From the NCBI GenBank assembly GCA_965263365.1, contig OZ253672.1, positions 930,001-994,000 of the forward strand: 64,000 bases of DNA, read 5' to 3'. The translations under genes and the position numbers were made by a program. Below the pieces are notes generated by a model that was given only the letters and a program-made list of their open reading frames with translations, was not told the DNA's origin and did no database searches. Positions 26,694 through 36,191 of the stretch are shown one piece after another. Source of the DNA: CANMUM01 sp965263365 (GTDB lineage: Bacteria; Pseudomonadota; Alphaproteobacteria; Rhodobacterales; Rhodobacteraceae). The stretch's first letter is position 1. The number at the start of each line of letters is the position of its first letter.

Positions 26694-28513
26694 AAACCAT
26701 TCGATTAACGGCCGCGCAGGCTATGGTCAAATATCTATCTGTGCAACAAAATGAAAATGGAGAAGCGCTGATCCCTAGCGCATGGGCGATTTTTGGTCAT
26801 GGAAATGTTGCAGGTCTTGGCGAAGCGCTTTATCAAGTGCGCGATCAACTCCCCACTTACCGTGGACATAATGAGCAAACCATGGCGCATGCGGCCATTG
26901 CTTATGCCAAGGCTAAAAAGCGTCGTCAGGCGATGATGGTGACAAGTTCGATTGGGCCGGGTGCGACAAATATGGTCACGGCTTGTGCGTTGGCGCATGC
27001 GAACCGTTTGCCTGTGCTTTTTGTGCCGGGAGATGTTTTTGCGAACCGTGCGCCTGATCCTGTTTTACAACAGATTGAGGATTTTAGTGATGGGACGGTA
27101 AGTGCAAATGATTGCTTCCGTCCTGTCTCGCGTTATTATGATCGTATCTCGCGTCCTGAACATTTGCTTACTGCACTTCCGCGCGCGATGCGTGTCTTAA
27201 CTGACCCTGCGGATTGCGGCCCTGTGACTTTGGCTTTTTGTCAAGATACGCAAGGAGAAGCTTTTGATTATCCTGAGAGTTTTTTTGAGGCGCGCGTTTG
27301 GAATGTTCGTCAAACTCAGCCAGATACACGTGAACTTGAGGCTGCAATTGCGCTTATTAGTCAATCAAAAAATCCTGTGATCGTTGCAGGCGGGGGTGTG
27401 CATTATGCCAATGCTTGTGATGATCTTGCGGCATTTGCTGATCGTTTCGGTATTCCTGTTGTCGAAACGCAAGGCGGCAAGTCGGCAATGCCTGCGGATC
27501 ATCAAATGAACTTTGGCCCTGTGGGTGTGACGGGCGCAAATTCTGCCAATAGTGTATGTGAAAACGCAGATCTTGTACTTGGCATTGGGACGCGCTTCCA
27601 AGACTTCACTACGGGTTCTTGGTCTTTATTTAAAAACCCTGATCGTCAAATCTTGGCGGTGAATGTTGCGCCATATGATACCAATAAACACCGCTCCTAC
27701 GGTCTTGTTGCAGATGCGAAAATAGCCATCGCACGTTTTAATGAGGCACTTGATGGGTTTAACCCAAACAAGCCCGATCCAAAACTCCGCGAGGACTGGT
27801 CGGAAGAAGTTAAAAAAGTCACCGCGGCCCCAACATCCAATACACTCCCAACCGATATGCAAGTTGTGGGTGCTGTACAAAGAAGCGCGGATGCGCAAAC
27901 CTTGATTATGGGAGCTGCGGGTACAATGCCAGGCGAGCTACATAAGCTTTGGAATAGCACACATGTTGGTGGTTATCATATGGAATATGATTTTAGTTGC
28001 ATGGGCTATGAGATTGCGGGCGCGATGGGTATTAAGCTGGCTCAGCCTGAAAAGGATGTAATCGCGATGGTCGGCGATGGTTCGTATATGATGGCCAATT
28101 CTGAACTGGCGATTGCGGTGATGATGGGTATCAAGATTACGATTGTGATTACGGATAATCGTGGCTTCGGCTGCATTAATCGCTTGCAAATGGGCACGGG
28201 CGGAGAAGAGTTTAATAATCTTCTTGATCATAGCCATCACGTTAATCCTTCGGCGATTGATTTTGTCAAACATACCGAAAGCATGGGTGCGGAGGCCGTG
28301 AAGGTCGCGAATATTGATGAGCTAGAAGATGCGCTTGTCCGCGCGAAGGCGAGCGACAAAACTCAAGTGATTGTGATTGATACCGATCCTTACCCCTCCA
28401 CCGAGGCTGGTGGGACTTGGTGGGAAGTGGGCGTGCCGGAAGTCTCCGTACGTAAAGAGGTTAATGATGCCCGCGCGAAATTTGAATTAAGTAAGAAGGA
28501 GCAAAGCCGATGA
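26690..28513 (+). CDS. iolD: Trihydroxycyclohexane-1,2-dione hydrolase
   Basis: 607 residues, TPP-dependent acetolactate-synthase-like enzyme that opens the ring of 3D-trihydroxycyclohexane-1,2-dione to 5-deoxy-glucuronate. N-terminal PYR domain with RGHNEQTMAHAAIAYAKA, the central Rossmann domain, and the C-terminal TPP motif GDGSYMMAN ... DNRGFGCINRLQ. The start has iolC's stop overlapping (ATGA), and its own stop overlaps iolE the same way. Confidence 0.95.
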   Translation: MKTIRLTAAQAMVKYLSVQQNENGEALIPSAWAIFGHGNVAGLGEALYQVRDQLPTYRGHNEQTMAHAAIAYAKAKKRRQAMMVTSSIGPGATNMVTACALAHANRLPVLFVPGDVFANRAPDPVLQQIEDFSDGTVSANDCFRPVSRYYDRISRPEHLLTALPRAMRVLTDPADCGPVTLAFCQDTQGEAFDYPESFFEARVWNVRQTQPDTRELEAAIALISQSKNPVIVAGGGVHYANACDDLAAFADRFGIPVVETQGGKSAMPADHQMNFGPVGVTGANSANSVCENADLVLGIGTRFQDFTTGSWSLFKNPDRQILAVNVAPYDTNKHRSYGLVADAKIAIARFNEALDGFNPNKPDPKLREDWSEEVKKVTAAPTSNTLPTDMQVVGAVQRSADAQTLIMGAAGTMPGELHKLWNSTHVGGYHMEYDFSCMGYEIAGAMGIKLAQPEKDVIAMVGDGSYMMANSELAIAVMMGIKITIVITDNRGFGCINRLQMGTGGEEFNNLLDHSHHVNPSAIDFVKHTESMGAEAVKVANIDELEDALVRAKASDKTQVIVIDTDPYPSTEAGGTWWEVGVPEVSVRKEVNDARAKFELSKKEQSR

Positions 28514-29415
28514 GCGTTCAAATTGGGATATCACCCATCGCTTGGCAAAATGATGATCTTCCCGACATTACAGCCGATTATACGATGGAACAGGCTTTGC
28601 GCGAGGCGCGCGAAATTGGCTACACAGGCGTGGAGCGGGGGCAACGCATGCCCCAAGACACTGATGGCCTACGCGCATATCTTGAAGCCGCAGAAATTGC
28701 GCTATGCGGAGGTTGGTGTTCGGGCAATTTGCTCAAGAACTCGGCTAAAGAAGAGATGGCCGCGATTGCTCAACAGGTTGAGCAGTTTGTGGCGCTTGGC
28801 TCACCTTGTTTGGTTTATTCGGAATGCTCCAACACGGTTCAAGGTGAGATCAATACACCCGTAAATGATCGCCCGAAACTCTCGCGCGATGAAGCTAAAG
28901 ATTATGGGCACAAATTGAGCGAGGTGGCCAAATGGTGCGCGGATCAAGGCATGCCGATGGCTTATCATCATCACATGGGTTCTATTATTGAAGCTGAGGC
29001 GGATATTGATGCACTTATGGAAGGCTCAAGTGATGATCTGAGGCTTTGCTTTGATACGGGGCATTGTCTTTTCGGTGGTGGCGATGTGATGGCAACGCTT
29101 GATCGCTGGTCGCACCGTGTTCATCATGTTCACTACAAAGATATCCGCCCTGAGATTGTACGCGATGTACGGGAAAATAACCGAAGCTTCCTCGATGCCG
29201 TGATTGCGGGCGCTTTTACAGTTCCCGGCGATGGTTGCATTGATTTTGGCGCGGTCACCGACAAATTAAAGGCCATGAATTACGCGGGTTGGATTGTGGT
29301 TGAAGCCGAGCAAGACCCGAAAAAGGCCCCGCCATACGAATACTCGAAACTGGGATATGAAAACATCATTGCAGCGTGCAAAAAAGCAGAGTTAGAGGTC
29401 TCGGATGGCCAATAG
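28510..29415 (+). CDS. iolE: Inosose dehydratase
   Basis: 301 residues, xylose-isomerase-like TIM barrel. It dehydrates scyllo-inosose to the diketone used by IolD. The N-terminal IGISPIAWQNDDLPD and the metal-site regions AYHHHMGSIIEAEADID, LCFDTGHCLFGGGD and VHYKDIRPE are the expected IolE signatures. It is coupled to iolD by an ATGA overlap and overlaps the following oxygenase gene by 11 nt. Confidence 0.94.
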   Translation: MSVQIGISPIAWQNDDLPDITADYTMEQALREAREIGYTGVERGQRMPQDTDGLRAYLEAAEIALCGGWCSGNLLKNSAKEEMAAIAQQVEQFVALGSPCLVYSECSNTVQGEINTPVNDRPKLSRDEAKDYGHKLSEVAKWCADQGMPMAYHHHMGSIIEAEADIDALMEGSSDDLRLCFDTGHCLFGGGDVMATLDRWSHRVHHVHYKDIRPEIVRDVRENNRSFLDAVIAGAFTVPGDGCIDFGAVTDKLKAMNYAGWIVVEAEQDPKKAPPYEYSKLGYENIIAACKKAELEVSDGQ

Positions 29416-30532
29416 ATTTTATCAAATCGGGCAATATAACATTGATCATTTGAAGTCGCTGACGACGTCATCCCTTGATCGCGGGCAAGTCCCTTTGGCA
29501 TCAGAAGTCAAAAAGAATATTCCCATTTATGATGTGGCTCGATTGGGAGATCGGTTGCGAGATCAAGATTTGCATAGCGAATGGATTTGGGTATTGCGCG
29601 AAGGTCCTGGCGTTTTAGCGCTTGCGAATGCTTATGGTGATCGGGAAGTGATCGACCGTGCAAGTTCGGTCTTTCAATCTATAATCGATGCGGAAAAAGG
29701 CGAGAGCAAAGGAGATCATTTTGCCGCCTCTGGTGCGAATGATCGCGTTTGGAATGCTTTACAAAAAATGGCGTTGCACTCACCAGATGTTTTTGCAAAA
29801 TATTATGGCAATGCGGTCATTGCGGCTGTAAGTGCGGCTTGGCTTGGACCTCATTACCAAATGACGTCGCAAGTCAACCAAGTGCGGCCAGGTGGTAAAG
29901 CTCAAAGCGCACATAGAGACTATCATCTTGGCTTCCAGACCGCGCAAAGCGCTTCGCAATATCCCGCGCATGTTCATGAGCTTACGGCGGCCTTGACCCT
30001 ACAAGGGGCGGTCGCGCATTGTGATATGCCGATAGAAAGTGGACCAACAAAGCTATTGCCATTTAGTCAGCTTTATCCTGAAGGATATCTCGCCTTCCAT
30101 GATGAAGCGCACCGCGATTTTTTTGAGCAAAATTATGTCCAACTTGAGCTTAGCAAAGGCGACGCGGTATTTTTTAATCCAGCGCTTTTGCATTCTGCGG
30201 GCGCAAATGTGAGCAAAGACATTCACCGCATGGCCAATTTGCTTCAAGTTTCGTCCGCTTTTGGTCGCGCAATGGAGGCGGTTGATGGACATTCAATGTG
30301 CCTTGCCGTTTATCCGCACTTAAGTGAATTAAACGCGGATGAAGTGCAAAACGCGATCTCGGCATGTGCAGAAGGATATCCTTTCCCAACAAATCTGGAT
30401 ACTGATCCGCCAGTGGGCGGAAACGCCCCAATGTCACAGGCTGATTTAATGCGCCAAGCTTTCGCGGAAAAATGGACAATAGACGCGCTTAAGAAACAAC
30501 TGGATGCGCTTCGCGCAAGGCAGGGTGCATAA
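29405..30532 (+). CDS. Phytanoyl-CoA dioxygenase (PhyH)-like Fe(II)/2-oxoglutarate oxygenase
   Basis: 375 residues. The 2-His-1-carboxylate facial triad is readable as His170-x-Asp172 (SAHRDYH) and His263 (LLHSAGANV), with Arg275 as the probable 2-oxoglutarate anchor. Family members hydroxylate or demethylate many small molecules. It sits inside the inositol operon, overlapping iolE by 11 nt and followed 1 bp later by iolB, so it should be translated together with them. No textbook inositol step needs an oxygenase. A reasonable inference is oxidative demethylation or hydroxylation of a modified cyclitol (for example an O-methyl inositol) before it enters the pathway. Confidence 0.8.
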   Translation: MANRFYQIGQYNIDHLKSLTTSSLDRGQVPLASEVKKNIPIYDVARLGDRLRDQDLHSEWIWVLREGPGVLALANAYGDREVIDRASSVFQSIIDAEKGESKGDHFAASGANDRVWNALQKMALHSPDVFAKYYGNAVIAAVSAAWLGPHYQMTSQVNQVRPGGKAQSAHRDYHLGFQTAQSASQYPAHVHELTAALTLQGAVAHCDMPIESGPTKLLPFSQLYPEGYLAFHDEAHRDFFEQNYVQLELSKGDAVFFNPALLHSAGANVSKDIHRMANLLQVSSAFGRAMEAVDGHSMCLAVYPHLSELNADEVQNAISACAEGYPFPTNLDTDPPVGGNAPMSQADLMRQAFAEKWTIDALKKQLDALRARQGA

Positions 30533-30533
30533 A

Positions 30534-31358
30534 TTGAGCGAATTATTAATCAAACCCAATGGTGATACTGGAAAAACCCATGATATCACAGTTGAAAACG
30601 CCAAAGGCAGGCTGACGCCCAATTGGAATTATGTTGGCTTTGGGCTTTATAGGTTGAAGGCCGGCGAAAGCGCCTCTGAGTTTACAAGAGATCAAGAGGT
30701 GATTTTGGTTCTTGTTGAGGGCAAGGCGCGCATTCAAGCGGGTGATCACGACCTTGGTGAGTTGGGCGTGCGCATGAATGTTTTTGAGAAAACACCACCG
30801 GCTTGTGTTTACGTGCCCGGGGAAACAGAATGGAAGGCAAGCGCTTCAACGGATTGCACATTGGCGGTTTGTTCCGCGCCAGCCGCAGGTGATTATCCCG
30901 TTTGCGTACTTGGCCCTGAAGGCATCGAAACCGTTTCGCGCGGCAAAGGCGCGAACACAAGATATATCCACAATATCGCGATGGAAGATCACGACGTTGC
31001 GGGTTCACTTCTCGTAACAGAAGTCTTCACACCAGATGGCAATTGGTCAAGTTATCCGCCCCATCGCCATGATGAAGATGACTTCCCCAACATGACTTAT
31101 CTTGAAGAAACCTACTATCATCGCATCAACCCAAGCCAAGGTTACGGCATTCAGCGCGTATTTACCGAGGACGGATCACTAGATGAAACCATCGCGGTAT
31201 CGAGTGAGGATGTCGTTCTTGTTCCCAAAGGACATCATCCGTGCGGCGTGCCTTACGGATATGAAATGTATTATCTCAATGTCATGGCCGGCCCGCGCCG
31301 TCGGTGGCGCTTCAAGAACCACCCAGACCACAACTGGATTTATGAGAGAGACCAATGA
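30534..31358 (+). CDS. iolB: 5-Deoxy-glucuronate isomerase
   Basis: 274 residues from a TTG start at 30534. The start is chosen because the N-terminus SELLIKPNG matches the family opening and AGGG lies 8 nt upstream; longer in-frame forms would begin inside the oxygenase gene. Bicupin fold with metal residues His177/His179 (PPHRHDEDD), the conserved LEETYYHRI at ~190-197 and KGHHPC. Converts 5-deoxy-glucuronate to 5-dehydro-2-deoxygluconate. All canonical IolB residues are present, unlike the paralogue at 17047. Its stop overlaps the next gene (ATGA). Confidence 0.94.
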   Translation: MSELLIKPNGDTGKTHDITVENAKGRLTPNWNYVGFGLYRLKAGESASEFTRDQEVILVLVEGKARIQAGDHDLGELGVRMNVFEKTPPACVYVPGETEWKASASTDCTLAVCSAPAAGDYPVCVLGPEGIETVSRGKGANTRYIHNIAMEDHDVAGSLLVTEVFTPDGNWSSYPPHRHDEDDFPNMTYLEETYYHRINPSQGYGIQRVFTEDGSLDETIAVSSEDVVLVPKGHHPCGVPYGYEMYYLNVMAGPRRRWRFKNHPDHNWIYERDQ

Positions 31359-32461
31359 AAAATATAGGCATAGGAATAATTGGCGGCGGATACATGGGCA
31401 AAGCTCATGCCGTGGCGATGTCAGCGGTTGGCGCCGCATTTGGAACAACATTGAGACCTAAGCTTGAAATGGTGGCGGCGACAAGTGAGGAAAGCGCGGC
31501 GCGTTACCGTGATCAATTTGGATTTGCCCGCTCAACTGGAGATTGGCGCAAGCTGGTCACTGACCCTAAAGTTGAAGCCATTGTGATCGCGACACCACCG
31601 GATACGCATTTAGCAATGGTGCAAATGGCTTTTGAAAATGGCAAGCATGTGATGTGTGAAAAACCTCTTGGAGGTTCATTTGAGGATGGCCAAAAAATGG
31701 TTGAACTGGCAAAGGCCGCGCGACCCTTGGCGAACATGGTGGGCTTTAACTATATTCGGACGCCCGCCGCGCAATATGCGCATCAACTGCTTGCTGCGGG
31801 TGAAATTGGAGATATTACCTATTTCCGCGCCGAACATGTTGAGGATTATTATGCCGATCCGAAAGCGCCCGCGAGTTGGCGAACGCGTGGCATTAATAAT
31901 GGCGCCTTGGGTGATTTGGCGCATGTTTTTAATATGGCACTGCGCTTAATGGGGCCCGTCAACAAACTCAACGCGGAATTTGAAACTATTCACAAAACGC
32001 GCACTGGCGACCAAGGGCCAGAATCGGTTGAGAACGATGATCAAGGCCAACTTCTTTGCCGCTTTGAAAACGGCACCATGGGCTATATTCACTTTAGTCG
32101 TGTCGCCACAGGGCGTAAAATGGGCTATGGGTTTGAAGTGTTTGGAACGCGCGGCTCGATACGTTTTGATCAGGAAGACCAAAACGCACTTTGGCTATAC
32201 AAAACAGGCGAAGATGAAGCGCAATCTGGCTATAAAAAGATATTGACGGGACCAGCGCATCCCGACTATGTCAATTTTAATTTAGGCCCGGGTCATGGCA
32301 CAGGCTATCAAGATCAAATCATCATTGAGGCACGCGATTTCCTCAAGGCGATCGAGACAGGAGACGAAATTTGGCCGAGTTTTAAGGACGGTCAAGATGT
32401 GAACGCAATCATAAAAGCCATTCATGAATCTAATCAAAGTGGAGCTTGGGTGAGCGTATAA
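31355..32461 (+). CDS. Gfo/Idh/MocA-family oxidoreductase
   Basis: 368 residues. NAD(P)-binding IGGGYMGKAHAVAM at the N-terminus, CEKPLGG at ~100, and a C-terminal alpha/beta substrate domain with GDLAHVFNMA near the catalytic His. It is coupled to iolB (ATGA overlap) and separated from the next Idh paralogue by 17 bp. In inositol operons such extra members often act on scyllo- or chiro-inositol or on a keto-inositol intermediate; the exact substrate is not readable. Confidence 0.85.
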   Translation: MKNIGIGIIGGGYMGKAHAVAMSAVGAAFGTTLRPKLEMVAATSEESAARYRDQFGFARSTGDWRKLVTDPKVEAIVIATPPDTHLAMVQMAFENGKHVMCEKPLGGSFEDGQKMVELAKAARPLANMVGFNYIRTPAAQYAHQLLAAGEIGDITYFRAEHVEDYYADPKAPASWRTRGINNGALGDLAHVFNMALRLMGPVNKLNAEFETIHKTRTGDQGPESVENDDQGQLLCRFENGTMGYIHFSRVATGRKMGYGFEVFGTRGSIRFDQEDQNALWLYKTGEDEAQSGYKKILTGPAHPDYVNFNLGPGHGTGYQDQIIIEARDFLKAIETGDEIWPSFKDGQDVNAIIKAIHESNQSGAWVSV

Positions 32462-32478
32462 AATTAAAGGATTAAAAG

Positions 32479-33615
32479 ATGAGCAAGTTAAATTGGGGAA
32501 TGATTGGTGGAGGCGAAGGTTCGCAAATTGGCCCTGCACACCGTTTGGGTGCACAAGCTGATGGGCGCTTTGCTTTTGTGGCCGGCGCGCTCGATCACCG
32601 AGAAGAAGAAGGGCGCGCTTATGCGCAATCACTGGGCATTGTTAAAGAACGTGCCTACGGGAATTGGGAAGAGATGCTTGATGGCGAAAAAGGGAGAGAG
32701 GATCGTGTTGATCTTGTTACGATCGCGACACCCAATTCTACCCATTTCGAAATCACCAAGTCGTTCTTAGAAGCGGGCTTTAATGTGCTTTGCGAAAAGC
32801 CGATGACGATGAATGTTGAAGAGGGCGAAGAGATCGTGCGCGTTGCTGAAAAATCGGGTAAAATTTGCGCAGTGAATTATTGCTATTCTGCCTATCCAAT
32901 GGTGCGCCAAGCGCGCGCGATGGTGGGCGCGGGCGAGCTTGGTAAAATACGTCTTGTTGTCACGAACTTTAGCCACGGACACCACGGTGACGCGGGTGAT
33001 GCCGACAATCCTCGTGTTCGTTGGCGCTATGATCCAAATATGGCGGGTGTTTCTGGTCAGTTTGCAGATTGTGGAATTCATGCGCTTCATATGGCGAGTT
33101 TTATTTGTAATGATGAGGTCAAAAATCTATCTGCAGATTTTGCGTCTACGATTTCAAGCCGTGAGCTTGAAGATGATGCCATGGTCAATTTCCGCATGGA
33201 AAATGGCACGGTAGGGCGGCTTTGGACTTCTTCTGTTGCCATTGGTCGCCAGCATGGTTTTGATATTCAAGTTTTTGGCGAAACAGGCGGCTTACGTTGG
33301 GCTTCTGAACAGCCAAACCAGCTTGTCTATACACCTGTTAGCGGACGCACTCAGATCATCGAAAAAGGTGAGTGCGGGCTTCATGAAGATGCGATGCGTC
33401 TCTCGCGCGTGGCGATCGCTCATCCCGAAGGTTTTCCGCTTGCCGTTGCAAATATTTATTGCGATTTGGCTGATGCGATCTCAGGTCAAAAGAGAGATGG
33501 GCTGCCCCTTGCTCATGATGGATTGAGGTCAATGGCCGCTGTTTATTCAGCTGTTAATTCGGCCAAAAACAACGGTCAATGGCAAGATGCGCGCCCACCA
33601 ATGTTTCAAAAATAA
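32479..33615 (+). CDS. Gfo/Idh/MocA-family oxidoreductase, second paralogue
   Basis: 378 residues. It belongs to the distinct subgroup with the N-terminal signature MIGGGEGSQIGPAHRLGA, CEKPMTMN, and the catalytic-region block GQFADCGIHALHMASF. AGGA lies ~8 nt before the ATG. The gene is followed without a gap by the AEC permease gene (stop at 33615, ATG at 33616). It is likely a cyclitol or sugar dehydrogenase widening the substrate range of the operon. Confidence 0.85.
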   Translation: MSKLNWGMIGGGEGSQIGPAHRLGAQADGRFAFVAGALDHREEEGRAYAQSLGIVKERAYGNWEEMLDGEKGREDRVDLVTIATPNSTHFEITKSFLEAGFNVLCEKPMTMNVEEGEEIVRVAEKSGKICAVNYCYSAYPMVRQARAMVGAGELGKIRLVVTNFSHGHHGDAGDADNPRVRWRYDPNMAGVSGQFADCGIHALHMASFICNDEVKNLSADFASTISSRELEDDAMVNFRMENGTVGRLWTSSVAIGRQHGFDIQVFGETGGLRWASEQPNQLVYTPVSGRTQIIEKGECGLHEDAMRLSRVAIAHPEGFPLAVANIYCDLADAISGQKRDGLPLAHDGLRSMAAVYSAVNSAKNNGQWQDARPPMFQK

Positions 33616-34521
33616 ATGGATGGGTTACTCGCGGTATTTATTTTACTGATCGGGTCGTGGTTTGCATTTCGACGTGAATGGATAGAAAGTAAATTCTTAC
33701 CCGCATTTCGCTACTTTGTTCTCTATATTTCGCTTCCTGCCTACGTATTTTCATCGCTTGTGAATAGGGATATATCGTCGCTTTTTAATGCAAAGATATT
33801 TGTAACTTTCGCGCTGGCTACATTGATACTTTACCCAATTTTTATCCGAGTTGGGCGGTCTATGGGTTGGCGCTTAGAACATGCGATGCTCTTAGGGCAT
33901 GGAGCCACGGCCTCTAATAGTTTGCTGATGGGGGTTCCTATTCTGGCATTAACATTTGGAGATGCGATCACGCCAATCGTTGTGCAAATTATTCTTTTTG
34001 AAAATATTATATTATTGCCGGCCTTTATGGTGATCACCAATATATCCATGAGCGGAGATTGGGGTTCACGCGCATTTTTTAGATCATTGGTGCGAAATCA
34101 ATTTCTCTGGGCGGTCATTGCGGCGGTTCCCATTTCAGTCCTAAATATTAATTTACACGCAGGATTTGAAAATATGGCTGAATTACTAGGGCAAGCGGCG
34201 GCGCCCGTTGCGATTGTAACGATCGGCGGAATTTTAGCCAGCACGGGGTTTGTTTGGCCGAGTGCGCCTGCATATGCTGCCAGTTTAGGGAAGCTGGTGG
34301 CGCTCCCCCTAATTGCACTTGTGATTGGTCATTTTCTGAGTCTAACGGAGCAAGAATTGGTCATTACTGTCCTATTTATGGCCATGCCCAATGCCGCAAT
34401 TTTTCCACTATTTGGAGAGGAAGTTAAATTTGCAAAGCTTTCCAATTCTATATTTATCATATCATATAGTTTCGCCTTTTTCTCTCTTGCGGGTTGGATG
34501 TGGTGGCTAGGTAGCAGTTAA
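33616..34521 (+). CDS. AEC-family (auxin efflux carrier type) permease
   Basis: 301 residues with ten probable transmembrane helices in two halves, and the family block LLGHGATASNSLLMGVPILAL (residues ~94-114) plus AMPNAAIFPLFGEEV near the C-terminus. It starts directly after the stop of the Idh gene with no own ribosome binding site outside that gene, so translation is probably coupled. It is the last gene of the inositol operon and could move an acid intermediate or product across the inner membrane. Confidence 0.85.
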   Translation: MDGLLAVFILLIGSWFAFRREWIESKFLPAFRYFVLYISLPAYVFSSLVNRDISSLFNAKIFVTFALATLILYPIFIRVGRSMGWRLEHAMLLGHGATASNSLLMGVPILALTFGDAITPIVVQIILFENIILLPAFMVITNISMSGDWGSRAFFRSLVRNQFLWAVIAAVPISVLNINLHAGFENMAELLGQAAAPVAIVTIGGILASTGFVWPSAPAYAASLGKLVALPLIALVIGHFLSLTEQELVITVLFMAMPNAAIFPLFGEEVKFAKLSNSIFIISYSFAFFSLAGWMWWLGSS

Positions 34522-34901
34522 CTTCAAAAACGAAATTTCATTAGAGTTTCGCTATCAAAAAATACTGAAACCTGTTGATAGTATAAGCGCCTCTTATAGT
34601 GATTTCTATGTAAAATAGTCAGCATATAAGATTGGCCTCAATGGCAATGAAATTATTATAGGCCTTAACGAGACCATTGAAAAAATGAGTGAAATATATT
34701 GCCATTTCCGATTATGAATACAATTTTGGATTGCAAAATGATTGGGACAACTTCAAAGAATAGACTCTACTTACAATTGTAGGTAGAAGAAATTTCAGAC
34801 TAAATTTTCGAATAAACAGACTTTAGGTTCGAGTTCGGGCTTGCCCTTGAATGCAAAAATGGTAGAGACAACAGTGTTGGAATTGAATTGGAAGTTTTTG
34901 C
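34522..34901. other. Gene-free stretch after the inositol operon
   Basis: 380 bp with no credible gene. Only the near-perfect palindrome at 34767-34786 stands out. No rho-independent terminator with a T-tract was seen after the AEC gene. Confidence 0.4.
34767..34786. promoter_or_regulatory. 20-bp near-perfect palindrome upstream of glycerate kinase
   Basis: CTACTTACAATTGTAGGTAG has one mismatched pair in 20 bp; the central TACAATTGTA is perfect. It is ~115 bp upstream of the glycerate 2-kinase start and is a candidate operator for an unknown dimeric regulator. Confidence 0.5.
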
Positions 34902-36131
34902 ATGAATGACATTCGATCTTTTTTTCGCCAATGTTACGAGACCGCAATTCAAGCAGCGCATCCTCATGAGACATTGCGTAAACTTTTGCCGAATCCTCCC
35001 AAGGGTCGCTTGATTGTGGTTGGTGCAGGGAAAGGCGCTGCACATCTAGCGCAGAGTTTTGAGCGGCTATATCCGTATCCTTTAGAGGGAATTGTGGTCA
35101 CGAGATATGGTTTTGGCGCTGAGTGCGCGCGAATTAAAATCATAGAAGCTTCTCACCCTGTTCCAGACAAAAATTCAGCGATCGCAGCAAAGGAAATTTT
35201 AAATTCAGTACGTGATTTAACTCAAGATGATCTTGTCGTCGCGCTGATTACAGGAGGGGGATCTGCGTTGTTAGCGGCGCCGCTCGCGCCGATGACACTT
35301 GAGGACGAGATTTTAGTGAATGACGCGCTCTTAAGTTCGGGTGCGCCAATTGGAAAAATGAACACGCTTCGGCGTCACTTGTCTCAAATTAAAGGTGGGC
35401 GCCTAGCAGACGCGGCCGCTCCCGCAAAGGTTTTGACTTATTTGGTTTCAGATGTGCCCGGTGATGATCCTGCGGAAGTTGCTTCTGGCCCAACGGTTGC
35501 GGGTACGACGACGCCTGAAGATGCGTTAAACGTTATCCAAGAATTTAATCTCAAACTCCCAAAGCCTGTTTCGCAAGTCTTGGATAGTGAATTAGCGAAC
35601 TGCTCAAAAGTGAACAGTGAAGTTCAAATACTTGCTTCTGCAGGAAAGTCACTTGCCGCAGTTGAAGATTGGGCCAATAAACTCGGTTTGGCTGTGATTA
35701 ATTTAGGGGGCACGATCGAAGGTGAGGCGCGCGTGATCGCAAGTGAACACGCAGAATTTGTCCGCACCAAAATTTCAGAGGGCTGGCGCGGCCTAATTAT
35801 TTCTGGGGGTGAAACAACTGTGACCTTAAGGGGAAAAGGCAAGGGCGGCCGTAATACAGAATATCTCCTTTCGCTTGCCATTGAGCTTGATGGTGTGGAA
35901 AATGTTCATATGTTTGCTGCGGATACAGACGGCATTGATGGAAGCGAAGATAATGCCGGCGCATTTGCCGATAGCGCGACGGTTGGTCGGCTATCTGGCG
36001 TCGGTTTGAATGCTCAGAAATCTCTTGAGCAAAATGACGCATATTCTGCATTTTGGGCGATTGGAGACATTTTTGCGCCTGGACCTTCTGGTACCAATGT
36101 AAACGATTTGCGCCTCATCTTAATTAAATAG
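34902..36131 (+). CDS. gckA: Glycerate 2-kinase (DUF4147/MOFRL type)
   Basis: 409 residues. N-terminal DUF4147 domain (VVGAGKGAAHLAQSFE, ASHPVPDKNSAIAAKEIL, ITGGGSALLAAP, KMNTLRRHLSQIKGGRLA, DVPGDDPAEVASGPTV) and C-terminal MOFRL domain (SGGETTVTLRGKGKGGRNTEYLL, ADTDGIDGSEDNAGAF, GPSGTNVNDLRLIL). It phosphorylates D-glycerate to 2-phosphoglycerate; this family is often mislabelled hydroxypyruvate reductase. It is monocistronic here and convergent with the pseudogene at 36192. Confidence 0.93.
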   Translation: MNDIRSFFRQCYETAIQAAHPHETLRKLLPNPPKGRLIVVGAGKGAAHLAQSFERLYPYPLEGIVVTRYGFGAECARIKIIEASHPVPDKNSAIAAKEILNSVRDLTQDDLVVALITGGGSALLAAPLAPMTLEDEILVNDALLSSGAPIGKMNTLRRHLSQIKGGRLADAAAPAKVLTYLVSDVPGDDPAEVASGPTVAGTTTPEDALNVIQEFNLKLPKPVSQVLDSELANCSKVNSEVQILASAGKSLAAVEDWANKLGLAVINLGGTIEGEARVIASEHAEFVRTKISEGWRGLIISGGETTVTLRGKGKGGRNTEYLLSLAIELDGVENVHMFAADTDGIDGSEDNAGAFADSATVGRLSGVGLNAQKSLEQNDAYSAFWAIGDIFAPGPSGTNVNDLRLILIK

Positions 36132-36191
36132 GTCACTTTGGTCGATTTAATGCCGTCTCGCGATTAGCTAAACGTGCGCTCAGCTTAAAGT

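Noticed and set aside
34902..36131. Hydroxypyruvate reductase (TtuD) label for the DUF4147/MOFRL protein
   Set aside because: The domain pair belongs to glycerate 2-kinase; the reductase name is a historical misannotation of this family.
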